DNA of 64,000 nucleotides, taken from Bacteroidales bacterium (lineage in GTDB: Bacteria; Bacteroidota; Bacteroidia; Bacteroidales; JAFGUD01). The notes beneath the pieces are model-generated. The model worked only from the letters and a program-made list of their open reading frames with translations, did no database searches and was not told the origin of the DNA. A program made the translations under genes and the position numbers. The stretch lies in contig JAFGUD010000235.1 of the NCBI GenBank assembly GCA_016938685.1, positions 44,883 to 108,882 of the forward strand. The letters are read 5' to 3'. Position 1 is the first letter of the stretch. Every line of letters starts with the position of its first letter. Positions 52,983 through 61,395 of the stretch are shown one piece after another.

Positions 52983-54401
52983 ATGAATAAAATAATTTTA
53001 TCAGCAATAATAATGTTTATAATGTCTGTTTCTGCTTTTTCGCAAAGAGTTCCGGTTACAGTTATAAACGAGACTTACGAATTAAAAGACAATCAATTCC
53101 ATATTCGTGCATACAAAGGTGATTTATTAAAAATAAACCTTCAAACCGAACTTCAAAATGAAAAGAAAGGTAAATTTTACGATTTAAAGAATGTAAAAAT
53201 TTATCGTCAAGATGCTAGTGATGATTTTCAATATATTTATGACAAAAATGATGTTAGTAAAATTGACATAGAACTGGTTGTTCCAAGAGATGGAATATAC
53301 ACAATATTAGTTGAGCGAGGCGGAATGACAAAATTTAACTCAACCTTGTTTGTACAAAGACTTGCAGAAAATGAAGAAACTGCAAAATTAAACAAACGTG
53401 CTGTTTATGTCAGCATTCCTGATACAGTTCATGCATATACAGAAAGCGCAAGTGTTTATGATTATATAAGAACAGCAACGCCATATACAAAAAAACAATA
53501 TTCTCCTCAATATAAAGAAGATCAAATTTTTATTGACGTTTCTTATGCTTTGCGAATTGACAATATTTACGTAATCCCTATTCAAATTCCTTTTGAAATT
53601 ATGACTGATTACAAAATTGCCAGATCAATTAAATGGGGCTTTTTTATCAGCGTAAGTGATGAGGTTTACAAAGCCTTACAAGCAAAAGTGTCACAAGTTG
53701 CCACAGCAGCATTAAATGTTGGAGTTGGAAAAGCTATGTCAGGCAAAGTTAATTCAGAAACCGGTGAAGTTATGGAAACAACTCTAACAAAAGGTTATGC
53801 AGTTTTTGATAAAGCATCAACAGCAAATGCTGTAGCAGGTATAACAGGCGATGTGGGAGAACTTTCCGGAAACGAGCCAACAACTGTTTCAAGCGATGTT
53901 GTTAAGGCTGTTACCGGATTTACCGGACTTACTGAAACTGCCGGTAATGCTATCGGAAGTCTGATGCCAAAAATTGAGGACGAAATTAAATACAAAGTTT
54001 TGTCAAGAACAGAATATCAAAAATACAAAAATGGAGAAGCTTACACAGCTATACAAGAAGGACATGGTTGCTTTGTTCAGGGCGAATTTGACATTAAAAA
54101 CCCTAATGATGTTTTCTATCTTGTAATTGAAAATGAACGCAGTACTGGTGGTGGCTTTTGGGATGTTGCAGAATCTATCGGAAAAACAATTCTTAGTCAG
54201 TATGTATATGCAAATGTTAAAGTTTTTGTACAACGAAAAAATGAAGTAATGTATCAACAAGGATATTTTGAAAATACCTTCGAAGAAGTTAAAAATCCGG
54301 TTTGGATTCATTCAGAAGAAACTTCTAGTAAAAATCAAATTATGTTTGAAGACCAGGTAAAACCTTATTATCAAACTTTAAATTCACCAACAATTTATTA
54401 A
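52983..54401 (+). CDS. Exported protein with hydrophobic Gly/Ala core (pair member 2)
   Basis: 472 residues, signal peptide cut after FSQ (about 20), no lipobox. N-terminal sandwich (about 22-128), YDYIRT (159-164), a beta region (180-225), a Gly/Ala/Val-rich region with weak amphipathic character (about 235-330) and a C-terminal domain with FYLVIENERSTGGGFWD and YVYANVKVFVQRKN. It matches its upstream neighbour in layout and in small motifs but is longer, so it is a distant paralogue. I do not recognise a family. It lies between the other exported protein and a lipoprotein in one operon. Confidence 0.72.
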   Translation: MNKIILSAIIMFIMSVSAFSQRVPVTVINETYELKDNQFHIRAYKGDLLKINLQTELQNEKKGKFYDLKNVKIYRQDASDDFQYIYDKNDVSKIDIELVVPRDGIYTILVERGGMTKFNSTLFVQRLAENEETAKLNKRAVYVSIPDTVHAYTESASVYDYIRTATPYTKKQYSPQYKEDQIFIDVSYALRIDNIYVIPIQIPFEIMTDYKIARSIKWGFFISVSDEVYKALQAKVSQVATAALNVGVGKAMSGKVNSETGEVMETTLTKGYAVFDKASTANAVAGITGDVGELSGNEPTTVSSDVVKAVTGFTGLTETAGNAIGSLMPKIEDEIKYKVLSRTEYQKYKNGEAYTAIQEGHGCFVQGEFDIKNPNDVFYLVIENERSTGGGFWDVAESIGKTILSQYVYANVKVFVQRKNEVMYQQGYFENTFEEVKNPVWIHSEETSSKNQIMFEDQVKPYYQTLNSPTIY

Positions 54402-54432
54402 AAAATAATTATTAAACTTTAAAATTAAAATT

Positions 54433-55221
54433 ATGAAAAATTTATTGAAATTTTCGTTTCTGCTTTTAGCAGTTTTAGTAGCATTTTCGTCTTGTAAAAA
54501 AGATAAAATTGATGTAAATTCTGAACCAAGTATGTCTTTATCTCAAGATGACAATGAATTAACCACTCTAAACATGACAGATAATGAATTAGAAATTTAT
54601 GGTGTTGTTGCGCCTGATTTTGATGGAGATCAAGTTGAAATTAAAATTATTACTAACGCACACCCTGAAGGAATTATTAAAACTTTAGATTTGAGTGATG
54701 AAAAAACAGTTGAAAAAGATGATGAAATAATTCATTTTAGAAGTTTTGCTTATGATTTCAAAATTGCATATTTTGATGATGACACCAGAGATTTAATTAA
54801 AATTGCAGCTGATGAAACAGAAATTACTGTACAGGTAAATGACGGCTTTTTATCGGGCACATATCCTGTAAATACTGAAGATATTCTTCAATTTACTTAT
54901 TGGAATATTAACAGCGCTACTTTGTTTATTTACGGATATGATTTTGATGGAACACAAGCAGTTTCAGTTGAAGCATGGACATCAAGAGATGATACTCCTA
55001 TTGATGTTGACCTAACTTATAACGACCCAACTGTTTATAATGGTTTACCTGCTTTCAATGATTATGAAGCAAGTATTCCATTCTGGGATGGCTTTTCTTC
55101 TTTTCAAGATACAACTTTAGGAATTTATTATGATCAGGATACTATTTTCTTCAAATACGAAGGTAAAACATATTATTCAGAACATAATGTAAACACATTT
55201 GCTCCACTTTTAGAGTACTAA
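54433..55221 (+). CDS. Lipoprotein, last gene of the array
   Basis: 262 residues, lipobox FSSC (Cys21) followed by KKDKID. The mature part is acidic and beta-rich, with a DFDGDQVEIKI stretch near residue 62 and FIYGYDFDGTQAVSVEAW near 165-182, which look like two related sandwich repeats. No family recognised. It ends the operon that starts at 51118 and is followed by a strong convergent terminator. Its leader differs from the SCKNE group of the array. Confidence 0.75.
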   Translation: MKNLLKFSFLLLAVLVAFSSCKKDKIDVNSEPSMSLSQDDNELTTLNMTDNELEIYGVVAPDFDGDQVEIKIITNAHPEGIIKTLDLSDEKTVEKDDEIIHFRSFAYDFKIAYFDDDTRDLIKIAADETEITVQVNDGFLSGTYPVNTEDILQFTYWNINSATLFIYGYDFDGTQAVSVEAWTSRDDTPIDVDLTYNDPTVYNGLPAFNDYEASIPFWDGFSSFQDTTLGIYYDQDTIFFKYEGKTYYSEHNVNTFAPLLEY

Positions 55222-55246
55222 GTTTATAATCTCTCTCTTAATAATG

Positions 55247-55276
55247 AAAACTCCGAAACATAACGTTCGGAGTTTT
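55247..55276. terminator. Bidirectional terminator (array / rhomboid operon)
   Basis: Perfect 11-bp stem AAAACTCCGAA / TTCGGAGTTTT with an 8-base loop and T-run, between convergent genes and two bases from the rhomboid stop codon. Confidence 0.88.
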
Positions 55277-55277
55277 T

Positions 55278-56144
55278 TTAAATGTCTTTGCCAAATTTAT
55301 TCAAAAAATCTTTTTCCTTTTTTGAAAGGCTTTGATAACCATTTTGTGATATTTTGTCTAAAATTCGGTCAACTTCTTTTTTTATATCTTGTTTTGTTGC
55401 GTTGTATCTTAAATCGTCTTTTGTTCTTAGATTATTCTTTATTATTCTGGCTTTTGATTTTGGTGTAAAATCCAACGAAAATAATTTTGCGATTATATTA
55501 GAGATTTTTTCAGCTAGATTTTTCCCTTTTCGTAAGTTATAACCATAAATAAATCCATAAATTGCACCACCAACATGAGCAAAATGTCCTCCTGCATTAT
55601 CTCCTTTTAATAAAACAATGTCAAAAATAACGAGAAAAACAGCAATAAACACCATTTTGATTTTTACTAAACCAAATAAATAAAGTTCCTTGTCAGGTTT
55701 GTAAGTTGCCAGAGCAATAACAATTGCAGTAACAGATGCCGAAGCTCCAAGTGCCGTTGAAAATATTTTCACATCAGAAAAAACAGGGAAAATATTAAAA
55801 GCTAAAATGTACATTGCCGCTCCTGAAAGTCCGCCAAGTAAATATAATGTTACAAAATCTTTTTCTTTTATGTATTCTATCAAAATTCTGCCGATAAAAA
55901 AAAGCCAAAGCATGTTACCAAATATATGCCAGAAATCAACATGTAAAAACATGTAGGTTATTGGTGTCCAAAAATGAAAAAGTAGCTGTTTTAAATTTGA
56001 AGGAACTGTGAAAAATTCAACAAATGAATTAAAACTTTCATCTGCATTAAAAAGGTAAAAACCCAAGTGGATTAAATTAAACAATACAAAAACTGCAGTG
56101 TTTAAAATTACCAACTTTAATACTATATTTAATTTTTTCAACAT
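55278..56144 (-). CDS. Rhomboid family intramembrane serine protease (1)
   Basis: 288 residues, about seven membrane segments. Rhomboid signature: HVDFWHIFGNM (68-78), catalytic Ser135 in GASA, catalytic His190 in HFAHVGG. It cleaves membrane proteins within the membrane; substrates unknown. The cytoplasmic tail (about 210-288; KEVDRILDKISQNGYQSLSK) is of the short helical type, as I recall DUF6576, found behind many Bacteroidota rhomboids. It is the last gene of an operon with a second rhomboid four bases upstream. Confidence 0.92.
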   Translation of the reverse strand: MLKKLNIVLKLVILNTAVFVLFNLIHLGFYLFNADESFNSFVEFFTVPSNLKQLLFHFWTPITYMFLHVDFWHIFGNMLWLFFIGRILIEYIKEKDFVTLYLLGGLSGAAMYILAFNIFPVFSDVKIFSTALGASASVTAIVIALATYKPDKELYLFGLVKIKMVFIAVFLVIFDIVLLKGDNAGGHFAHVGGAIYGFIYGYNLRKGKNLAEKISNIIAKLFSLDFTPKSKARIIKNNLRTKDDLRYNATKQDIKKEVDRILDKISQNGYQSLSKKEKDFLNKFGKDI

Positions 56145-56148
56145 TTAT

Positions 56149-56937
56149 TTATTGTTGCTTTAAATTGCCTTTGTACCAAATTTTTAGTAAAATAAATCCA
56201 AATATCATACCTCCTAAATGAGCAAAGTGTGCAATATTATCACCCGAAGCATTTCTAATTCCACTGATTAATTCTAATGCGCCATAACCTATAACAAACC
56301 ATTTTGCTTTGATTCGTACAGGAATAAAAATGATACCCAAAGGTGCATTTGGAAACATCATACCAAAAGCTAAAAGCAAACCAAATACAGCTCCCGATGC
56401 ACCAACAGTTGGAATGTTCATTTGTGCTTGTAATGCATTATCTACCGACTCTCTTAAAGCTGTTTTATCGTATGACTGCCAATTATTAATTATCTGACTT
56501 ACTGCATCTTGATTAAAATATCTTGAATAACCTTGTGTAAGTGCCTGAAAATTCTCTAGATATGGATGAACCAAAAAGTCCTGCACAGAGCTGTAGAAGT
56601 CGTGAATCAGATACCAATTTACTGCAGTATGGAGAGCTGCTGCTCCTAAACCTGTGAAAAGATAGTAAAATAAAAATCTTTTAGGTCCCCAAATGCGTTC
56701 CAAAATGCTCCCAAAAAGTAATAACGCATACATGTTAAACAAAAGATGAACTAATCCTCCGTGCATAAACATGTGGGAAACAAATTGGTAAGGCATAAAA
56801 TACTCAGACTTGAAGTAAAATAAGCCTAATATTTTTACTAAATCTATTCCGGCATAAGATAGTAAATAAGTAAGAACTAAAAGTCCGGCATTAACTATTA
56901 AAAGGTTTTTTACAACCGGTGTTAAATTTCTAAACAT
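56149..56937 (-). CDS. Rhomboid family intramembrane serine protease (2)
   Basis: 262 residues. Catalytic Ser181 in VGASGAVFG and His240 in HFAHLGGMIFG; N-terminal HMFMHGGLVHLLFNMYAL (55-72). An insertion of about 60 residues between the third and fourth segments (about 112-172) is a soluble loop not present in the neighbouring paralogue. It lies four bases from pdxA upstream and four from the second rhomboid downstream, so all are in one transcript. Confidence 0.93.
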   Translation of the reverse strand: MFRNLTPVVKNLLIVNAGLLVLTYLLSYAGIDLVKILGLFYFKSEYFMPYQFVSHMFMHGGLVHLLFNMYALLLFGSILERIWGPKRFLFYYLFTGLGAAALHTAVNWYLIHDFYSSVQDFLVHPYLENFQALTQGYSRYFNQDAVSQIINNWQSYDKTALRESVDNALQAQMNIPTVGASGAVFGLLLAFGMMFPNAPLGIIFIPVRIKAKWFVIGYGALELISGIRNASGDNIAHFAHLGGMIFGFILLKIWYKGNLKQQ

Positions 56938-56941
56938 TATA

Positions 56942-58000
56942 TTAAATTTCGGTTTCGGTTTGGTTTACTAATGGAACAATTGCATCAAATTCCTTTCTTC
57001 TTTTGGTAATGTCTATTGCGGCATATATAGCGTCAAGAAACGATTTTGGTCTGGCAATTCCTTTTCCGGCAATATCATAAGCTGTACCATGAGCCGGCGA
57101 TGTTCTGACAATTGGTAAGCCTGCTGTAAAGTTTACTCCGCCTCCTTGTGCTAATATTTTAAAAGGAGCTAAACCCTGATCGTGATACATTGCTAAAACT
57201 GCGTCAAATTTTGTGTGAGTAAATGCACCAAAAAATCCGTCGGCTGCAAATGGGCCTATAGCAATCATTCCTTCTTCTTTTGCTTTTTCGATTGCAGGAA
57301 TTATTATTTCCATTTCTTCTTTGCCGATTAAACCTTCATCGCCTGCGTGTGGATTTAAACCTAAAACAGCTATTCGTGGTCGTTCTATCGCAAAATCTCT
57401 CTTTAAACTTTCATTTAAAATTCTTAACTTTGATATTATTTTTTCTTCTGTAATTGCTTCGGGTACTTCTTTTATTGGAATATGTTCTGTAAGAACTGCA
57501 ATTCTAACATTATCGGTTATCATAAACATAGCAACATCTTCAGAACTAAATTCACTTTTCAAAAAATCAGTATGTCCTTTAAATTCAAAATCAGCACTTT
57601 GTATGTTGTTTTTGTTAATAGGCCCGGTAACAATCGCATCTATTTTGTTGTTTTTAAGGTCAATTATAGCATGTCTAATCGCATTGAGAGAAGAAATTCC
57701 TGCCATTTCTGTTGATTTCCCAATTTCAACTCTAATTTTGTTCGAGACACAGTTTATTATGTTAATTGATTCTGGATCAATTTCGTTTATATTTTGTACG
57801 TGATTTAGATTCATTACATTATAATCCATTACTTTCTTGTAATAAGCGGCAACTTTGGGTGAGCCATATATTACCGGTGTAAAATCACTATATACGCGGC
57901 TATCTTTTAGTGCTTTTAGAATAACTTCGTAAGAAATTCCGTTTACATCTCCGTGAGTTATTCCTATAACTAATTTTTTATTTTGATCTTGTTTAGTCAT
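56942..58000 (-). CDS. pdxA: 4-hydroxythreonine-4-phosphate dehydrogenase
   Basis: 352 residues; oxidises 4-phosphohydroxy-L-threonine in the DXP-dependent vitamin B6 pathway. Seen: ITHGDVNGISYEV at the N-terminus, TGPINKNNI, FKGHTDFL with its metal-binding His, LGLNPHAGDEGLIG, YHDQGLAPFKIL and the end RTSPAHGTAYDIAGKG. Complete. A TAAATTTG box lies upstream, so it may have its own promoter within the operon. Confidence 0.96.
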   Translation of the reverse strand: MTKQDQNKKLVIGITHGDVNGISYEVILKALKDSRVYSDFTPVIYGSPKVAAYYKKVMDYNVMNLNHVQNINEIDPESINIINCVSNKIRVEIGKSTEMAGISSLNAIRHAIIDLKNNKIDAIVTGPINKNNIQSADFEFKGHTDFLKSEFSSEDVAMFMITDNVRIAVLTEHIPIKEVPEAITEEKIISKLRILNESLKRDFAIERPRIAVLGLNPHAGDEGLIGKEEMEIIIPAIEKAKEEGMIAIGPFAADGFFGAFTHTKFDAVLAMYHDQGLAPFKILAQGGGVNFTAGLPIVRTSPAHGTAYDIAGKGIARPKSFLDAIYAAIDITKRRKEFDAIVPLVNQTETEI

Positions 58001-58016
58001 TGTATGAAATTTTGTG

Positions 58017-58024
58017 CAAATTTA
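58017..58024 (-). promoter_or_regulatory. Candidate -7 box (TAAATTTG) before pdxA
   Basis: The minus strand reads TAAATTTG, a full TAnnTTTG match, 16 bp before the pdxA start. No -33 box. Confidence 0.4.
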
Positions 58025-58065
58025 ATAATATTAACCGAGTAGAAAAACTTCTAATATTGCATTGA

Positions 58066-58635
58066 TTATTTGCGAATTACAGTTATTTCTCCGTTTTGTT
58101 CAATTTTAATAATTGTTGAAGGCTGAGCTTTTGTATAATCATCTTGTCTCCATTTAACAATATAGTCACAATTTTCTTTTATTTCTTCTGATATTTCCTC
58201 AAAATTGGAAGGCGGATTTTCGCCTGATATATTTGCAGAGGTTGAAACAACTGGTTTTCCATATTCTTTTAAAAGTTTTTGACAAAAATCGTCATTTGGA
58301 ATCCTAACAGCAATTGTTCCGTCTTCTGCTATTACATTTTTTGCCAAATTTTTGGCATTTTGATAAATAATTGTCAAAGGGTTTTCAGTTTGTGATATTA
58401 TTTCTACTGCTTTTTGAGGAAATTCGGCTATGATTTTATTGATTGTTTCTGTGTTTTCAGCTAAAATAATCATACTTTTAGAGAAAACACGTTTTTTAAT
58501 TTCATAAATTCTTGAAATAGCTTTTTCATTTTCTGCATCGCAACCTAAACCCCAAATTGTATCTGTTGGATATAGAAGTATTCCACCATTTTTGAGTGTT
58601 TCAATTGATTTTTGTATATCTTTTTCAAAGTTCAT
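58066..58635 (-). CDS. L-threonylcarbamoyladenylate synthase (Sua5/YrdC family)
   Basis: 189 residues from the ATG at 58635, which overlaps the upstream stop by one base (TAATG). An in-frame TTG at 58644 is less likely. It makes the threonylcarbamoyl-AMP used for the t6A modification of ANN-decoding tRNAs. Motifs: YPTDTIWGLGCDA (22-34), KKRVFSKSMIIL, and VSTSANISGENPPSNFEEI near the C-terminus. Single YrdC domain, without the extra Sua5 C-terminal domain, as usual for short bacterial forms. Confidence 0.94.
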   Translation of the reverse strand: MNFEKDIQKSIETLKNGGILLYPTDTIWGLGCDAENEKAISRIYEIKKRVFSKSMIILAENTETINKIIAEFPQKAVEIISQTENPLTIIYQNAKNLAKNVIAEDGTIAVRIPNDDFCQKLLKEYGKPVVSTSANISGENPPSNFEEISEEIKENCDYIVKWRQDDYTKAQPSTIIKIEQNGEITVIRK

Positions 58636-60266
58636 TATTCGCAATTTCTACATTTATTAAAAGTAATAAAATAGTTGTTTTTCCCACTTTTGCCGGTACT
58701 AAACGAGCTTATCTCTTTAATATCCATTCTTGGGTCTTTTTTTCTGATTTCTTCCAATTGTTCTTTTGTCAAAATAAATGCGTAAGAAGTGTCACTTTCG
58801 TATTTTTCCATCAAAGATTGAATATTATAGTCTTCTTCAATGTCTGCGTTTGGGTTCATAACTTCAAGATAAAATGGCAAACTTGGCGGTTTTGCGTATT
58901 TATTTGAAATTACAATTTTATCTATATCTGAATTTGTGGCAACGTATTCAGCAACACGTTTTGTACTGTTTTTAATGTTGTCAATAGCCGGCAAAAGCAC
59001 AATAAACGACAATGCCGTAAAAACAAAAGCATTCGCAATCGTAATATCTATGAATTTTTTTCTTCTGTTCGTTATAACTAAAATCAAACCTAAAACTGAA
59101 CCGGCAAAGAATAAAAATGGAACAAAAACAGTAAAAAATTTCGGTAAAAATGACCATTCTTTGGGTAAAAATTCAATAACAGCCAATATTGACGCTCCAA
59201 AAATCACCATTGCAAAAAAAGTTTGAAACGCTGCACTGATTTTCACAAGCTTTGGAGAATCAATTTCACTGCCAAACTTTAATATTTGTTGCGAAATTAA
59301 CATTGCAATTGCAGGATATGCAGCAACAGCATAAGCGGGTAATTTGCTTTTCAAAAATTCATAAAATAGCCAGCCTGAAATCAGCCAAATAAGTAAAATG
59401 AATGTATTACTTTCTTTGTTTTTGAATGATTTGAATGCGTTGATAAATGCAGCCGGAAGAAATGCTAAATATGCAACAAAGAATATAACAAATGAAGCTA
59501 AAAAATAGCCAGGGGGACCTGTTTGACTAAAAACAGATTTATCAACTCTTGTCAGAATATACCAATCAATCAACCACTTAATAAACTCGCCCCCATCTTT
59601 CTGCCATGCTTCACGTCCCCATAAATAAAGCGGTAGTATGGCTATAAATCCGAAAATCCACGGATGAAGTCTTATTAAGTTCATTCTATTTTTATGAAAA
59701 ATAAAAAGCAGAATTATCATAAATCCGGCAAAAATTAAGATTGGTGGACCTTTTACCAGTAATCCCATTGAAATTGCAAACCAAAAAATCAAAACCTGTT
59801 TGAAAGATTTTGTTCGTAAAACTTCAATTAAAGAGAATGCTGCAAGTGTGTGAAATAAAAGTAACAATCCATCGGTAATTGCCATTTTTCCAAGCATTGG
59901 AACAAATATACTTGTCCCTAGAATTATAGATGCAAAAAATGCTTCTTGTTCTTTCAGCCAACGTTTACCGTAAACATAAATTAAAACGTAAACAAGAAAA
60001 ATAGCTAACGAACTAAAAAAACGAACAGCAAATTCATTTATGCCAAAAATTTTGTACGCAACGCTTATTAACCAGAAATGTAAAGGCGTTTTTCGGTGTA
60101 CTTCTGACCATGTAAATTGAGGAATAGTATAATCTCCGGTTTCAATCATTGTTTTTCCAAAACCTGCATAAGCAGCTTCATCTTGATCCCAAAGTGAAAT
60201 TGAATTATTCCCGATAAAAAGTATTCCGGCTAAAAGTATGAAAATGATTACAACTCTTTTTTTCAC
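58635..60266 (-). CDS. Glycosyltransferase family 39 (ArnT-like) membrane protein
   Basis: 543 residues from a GTG start. The GT39/ArnT pattern is an early acidic motif WDQDEAAYAGFG (about 26-37), HRKTPLHFWLISVAYKIFG, and about 11-13 membrane segments followed by a C-terminal soluble part (about 430-543). These enzymes use a polyprenyl-phosphate sugar donor on the periplasmic side; substrate unknown (lipid A or protein are both possible). It heads the operon GT39, Sua5-type, pdxA, two rhomboids. Confidence 0.88.
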   Translation of the reverse strand: MKKRVVIIFILLAGILFIGNNSISLWDQDEAAYAGFGKTMIETGDYTIPQFTWSEVHRKTPLHFWLISVAYKIFGINEFAVRFFSSLAIFLVYVLIYVYGKRWLKEQEAFFASIILGTSIFVPMLGKMAITDGLLLLFHTLAAFSLIEVLRTKSFKQVLIFWFAISMGLLVKGPPILIFAGFMIILLFIFHKNRMNLIRLHPWIFGFIAILPLYLWGREAWQKDGGEFIKWLIDWYILTRVDKSVFSQTGPPGYFLASFVIFFVAYLAFLPAAFINAFKSFKNKESNTFILLIWLISGWLFYEFLKSKLPAYAVAAYPAIAMLISQQILKFGSEIDSPKLVKISAAFQTFFAMVIFGASILAVIEFLPKEWSFLPKFFTVFVPFLFFAGSVLGLILVITNRRKKFIDITIANAFVFTALSFIVLLPAIDNIKNSTKRVAEYVATNSDIDKIVISNKYAKPPSLPFYLEVMNPNADIEEDYNIQSLMEKYESDTSYAFILTKEQLEEIRKKDPRMDIKEISSFSTGKSGKNNYFITFNKCRNCE

Positions 60267-60321
60267 AATCTTTATTTTTCAAAATAAATCTAAAATATTT
60301 TATTGTTCTTATTTCTTGTCT

Positions 60322-60346
60322 TTGGTAGGTGTTTGTCTCCTGCCTA
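60322..60346. repeat. Weak REP-like palindrome
   Basis: GGTAGGTG-TTTGT-CTCCTGCC, arms match at 6 of 8 positions. On the minus strand the core reads GACAAACACCTACC, comparable with the GACAACACCTGA core at 7532-7543. It lies between gldA and the GT39 gene. Confidence 0.35.
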
Positions 60347-60372
60347 TACTTTTCAAATATTACTCCGAATTA

Positions 60373-61278
60373 CTAATTCTTGGTTAATTCCTGAAAAATT
60401 TCTTCAAGTGTTTTTTCTTTTTTCTGCATCGATAATACTGCAATGTTATTTGCAACTGCAAAATCGAAAAGTTTTTTTCTTATATCCTTGTCGCTTTGAA
60501 TTACAAATCTTAATTTATCAACGGATAACGCTTTTGTAACGTCTTCCATTTCTTCTATCTTGTTAATTTCAACCTCATTATCAAATTCAACAACAAAAGT
60601 TAAATAATTTTCTTTTGAAGCAGTATGAATATTTCCTTGATTTTCATTGGCTACAATTTTCCCTTGATTAATAATAATTATTCTATCACAAATTGCTTCA
60701 ACTTCTTGCATGATATGCGTAGAAAGCATCACGGTTTTTTCTTTGCCAATTTCCGAAATTAAATTCCGAATTTCAATTATTTGGTTTGGATCTAGTCCTG
60801 TTGTCGGTTCGTCAAGAATTAAAACACTTGGATTGTGAATTAAAGCTTGTGCAAGTCCAACTCTTTGACGATATCCTTTTGATAAAGCCCCAATTTTTTT
60901 GCGCTGTTCTATTCCTAGACCCGTCATTTCAATAATATTGTCTATTACTTTTTTTGTGGCTTTGATTTTATATGTTCCGGCAGCATATTCCAAAAATTCT
61001 TTAATGTACATTTCAGGATAAAGAGGATTATGTTCGGGTAAATAACCTATTTGTCTTCGAATTTCTAATGAATTTTTAAAAATGCTGATATTATTAACAA
61101 ATGCTTCACCACTCGAAGAAGGTAAATAACCCGTTAAAATTTTCATTGTTGTAGATTTCCCTGCGCCATTTGGACCAATAAATCCGGCAATTTCTCCGGT
61201 TTTTATTTCAAAAGAAATATTATCTACAGCATTCTGCCTTCCGTACGATTTTGTTAAATTTGAAACTTTTACAGACAT
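60373..61278 (-). CDS. gldA: Gliding motility ABC transporter ATPase GldA
   Basis: 301 residues. Complete ABC ATPase: Walker A GPNGAGKST (35-43), Q-loop, signature LSKGYRQRVG (132-141), Walker B VLILDEP (152-158), H-loop LSTHIMQEVEAICDRI. The distinctive sequence IGYLPEHNPLYPEMYIKEFL and the C-terminal EKTLEEIFQELT match GldA. It should power GldF-GldG, whose genes are about 54 kb away at 4167-6652; a split of gldA from gldFG is also known in Flavobacterium. A TACATTTG box lies about 42 bp upstream. Confidence 0.9.
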   Translation of the reverse strand: MSVKVSNLTKSYGRQNAVDNISFEIKTGEIAGFIGPNGAGKSTTMKILTGYLPSSSGEAFVNNISIFKNSLEIRRQIGYLPEHNPLYPEMYIKEFLEYAAGTYKIKATKKVIDNIIEMTGLGIEQRKKIGALSKGYRQRVGLAQALIHNPSVLILDEPTTGLDPNQIIEIRNLISEIGKEKTVMLSTHIMQEVEAICDRIIIINQGKIVANENQGNIHTASKENYLTFVVEFDNEVEINKIEEMEDVTKALSVDKLRFVIQSDKDIRKKLFDFAVANNIAVLSMQKKEKTLEEIFQELTKN

Positions 61279-61298
61279 TAAGGTAAAATTTAATTTGT

Positions 61299-61306
61299 TA
61301 TATTTG
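61299..61306 (+). promoter_or_regulatory. Candidate -7 box (TATATTTG), plus strand
   Basis: Full TAnnTTTG match 89 bp upstream of the secreted protein at 61396. No -33 box. It would leave a long leader. Confidence 0.3.
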
Positions 61307-61319
61307 CGTTTTAAGTTTA

Positions 61320-61327
61320 CAAATGTA
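61320..61327 (-). promoter_or_regulatory. Candidate gldA -7 box (TACATTTG)
   Basis: The minus strand reads TACATTTG, a full TAnnTTTG match, 41 bp upstream of the gldA start. No -33 box. Confidence 0.35.
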
Positions 61328-61395
61328 AGTATTTTGAATTTTTTAAAGAGATTTTTTACTTTTTTTAAAACTCATTCTATAAAATCAACACAAAA

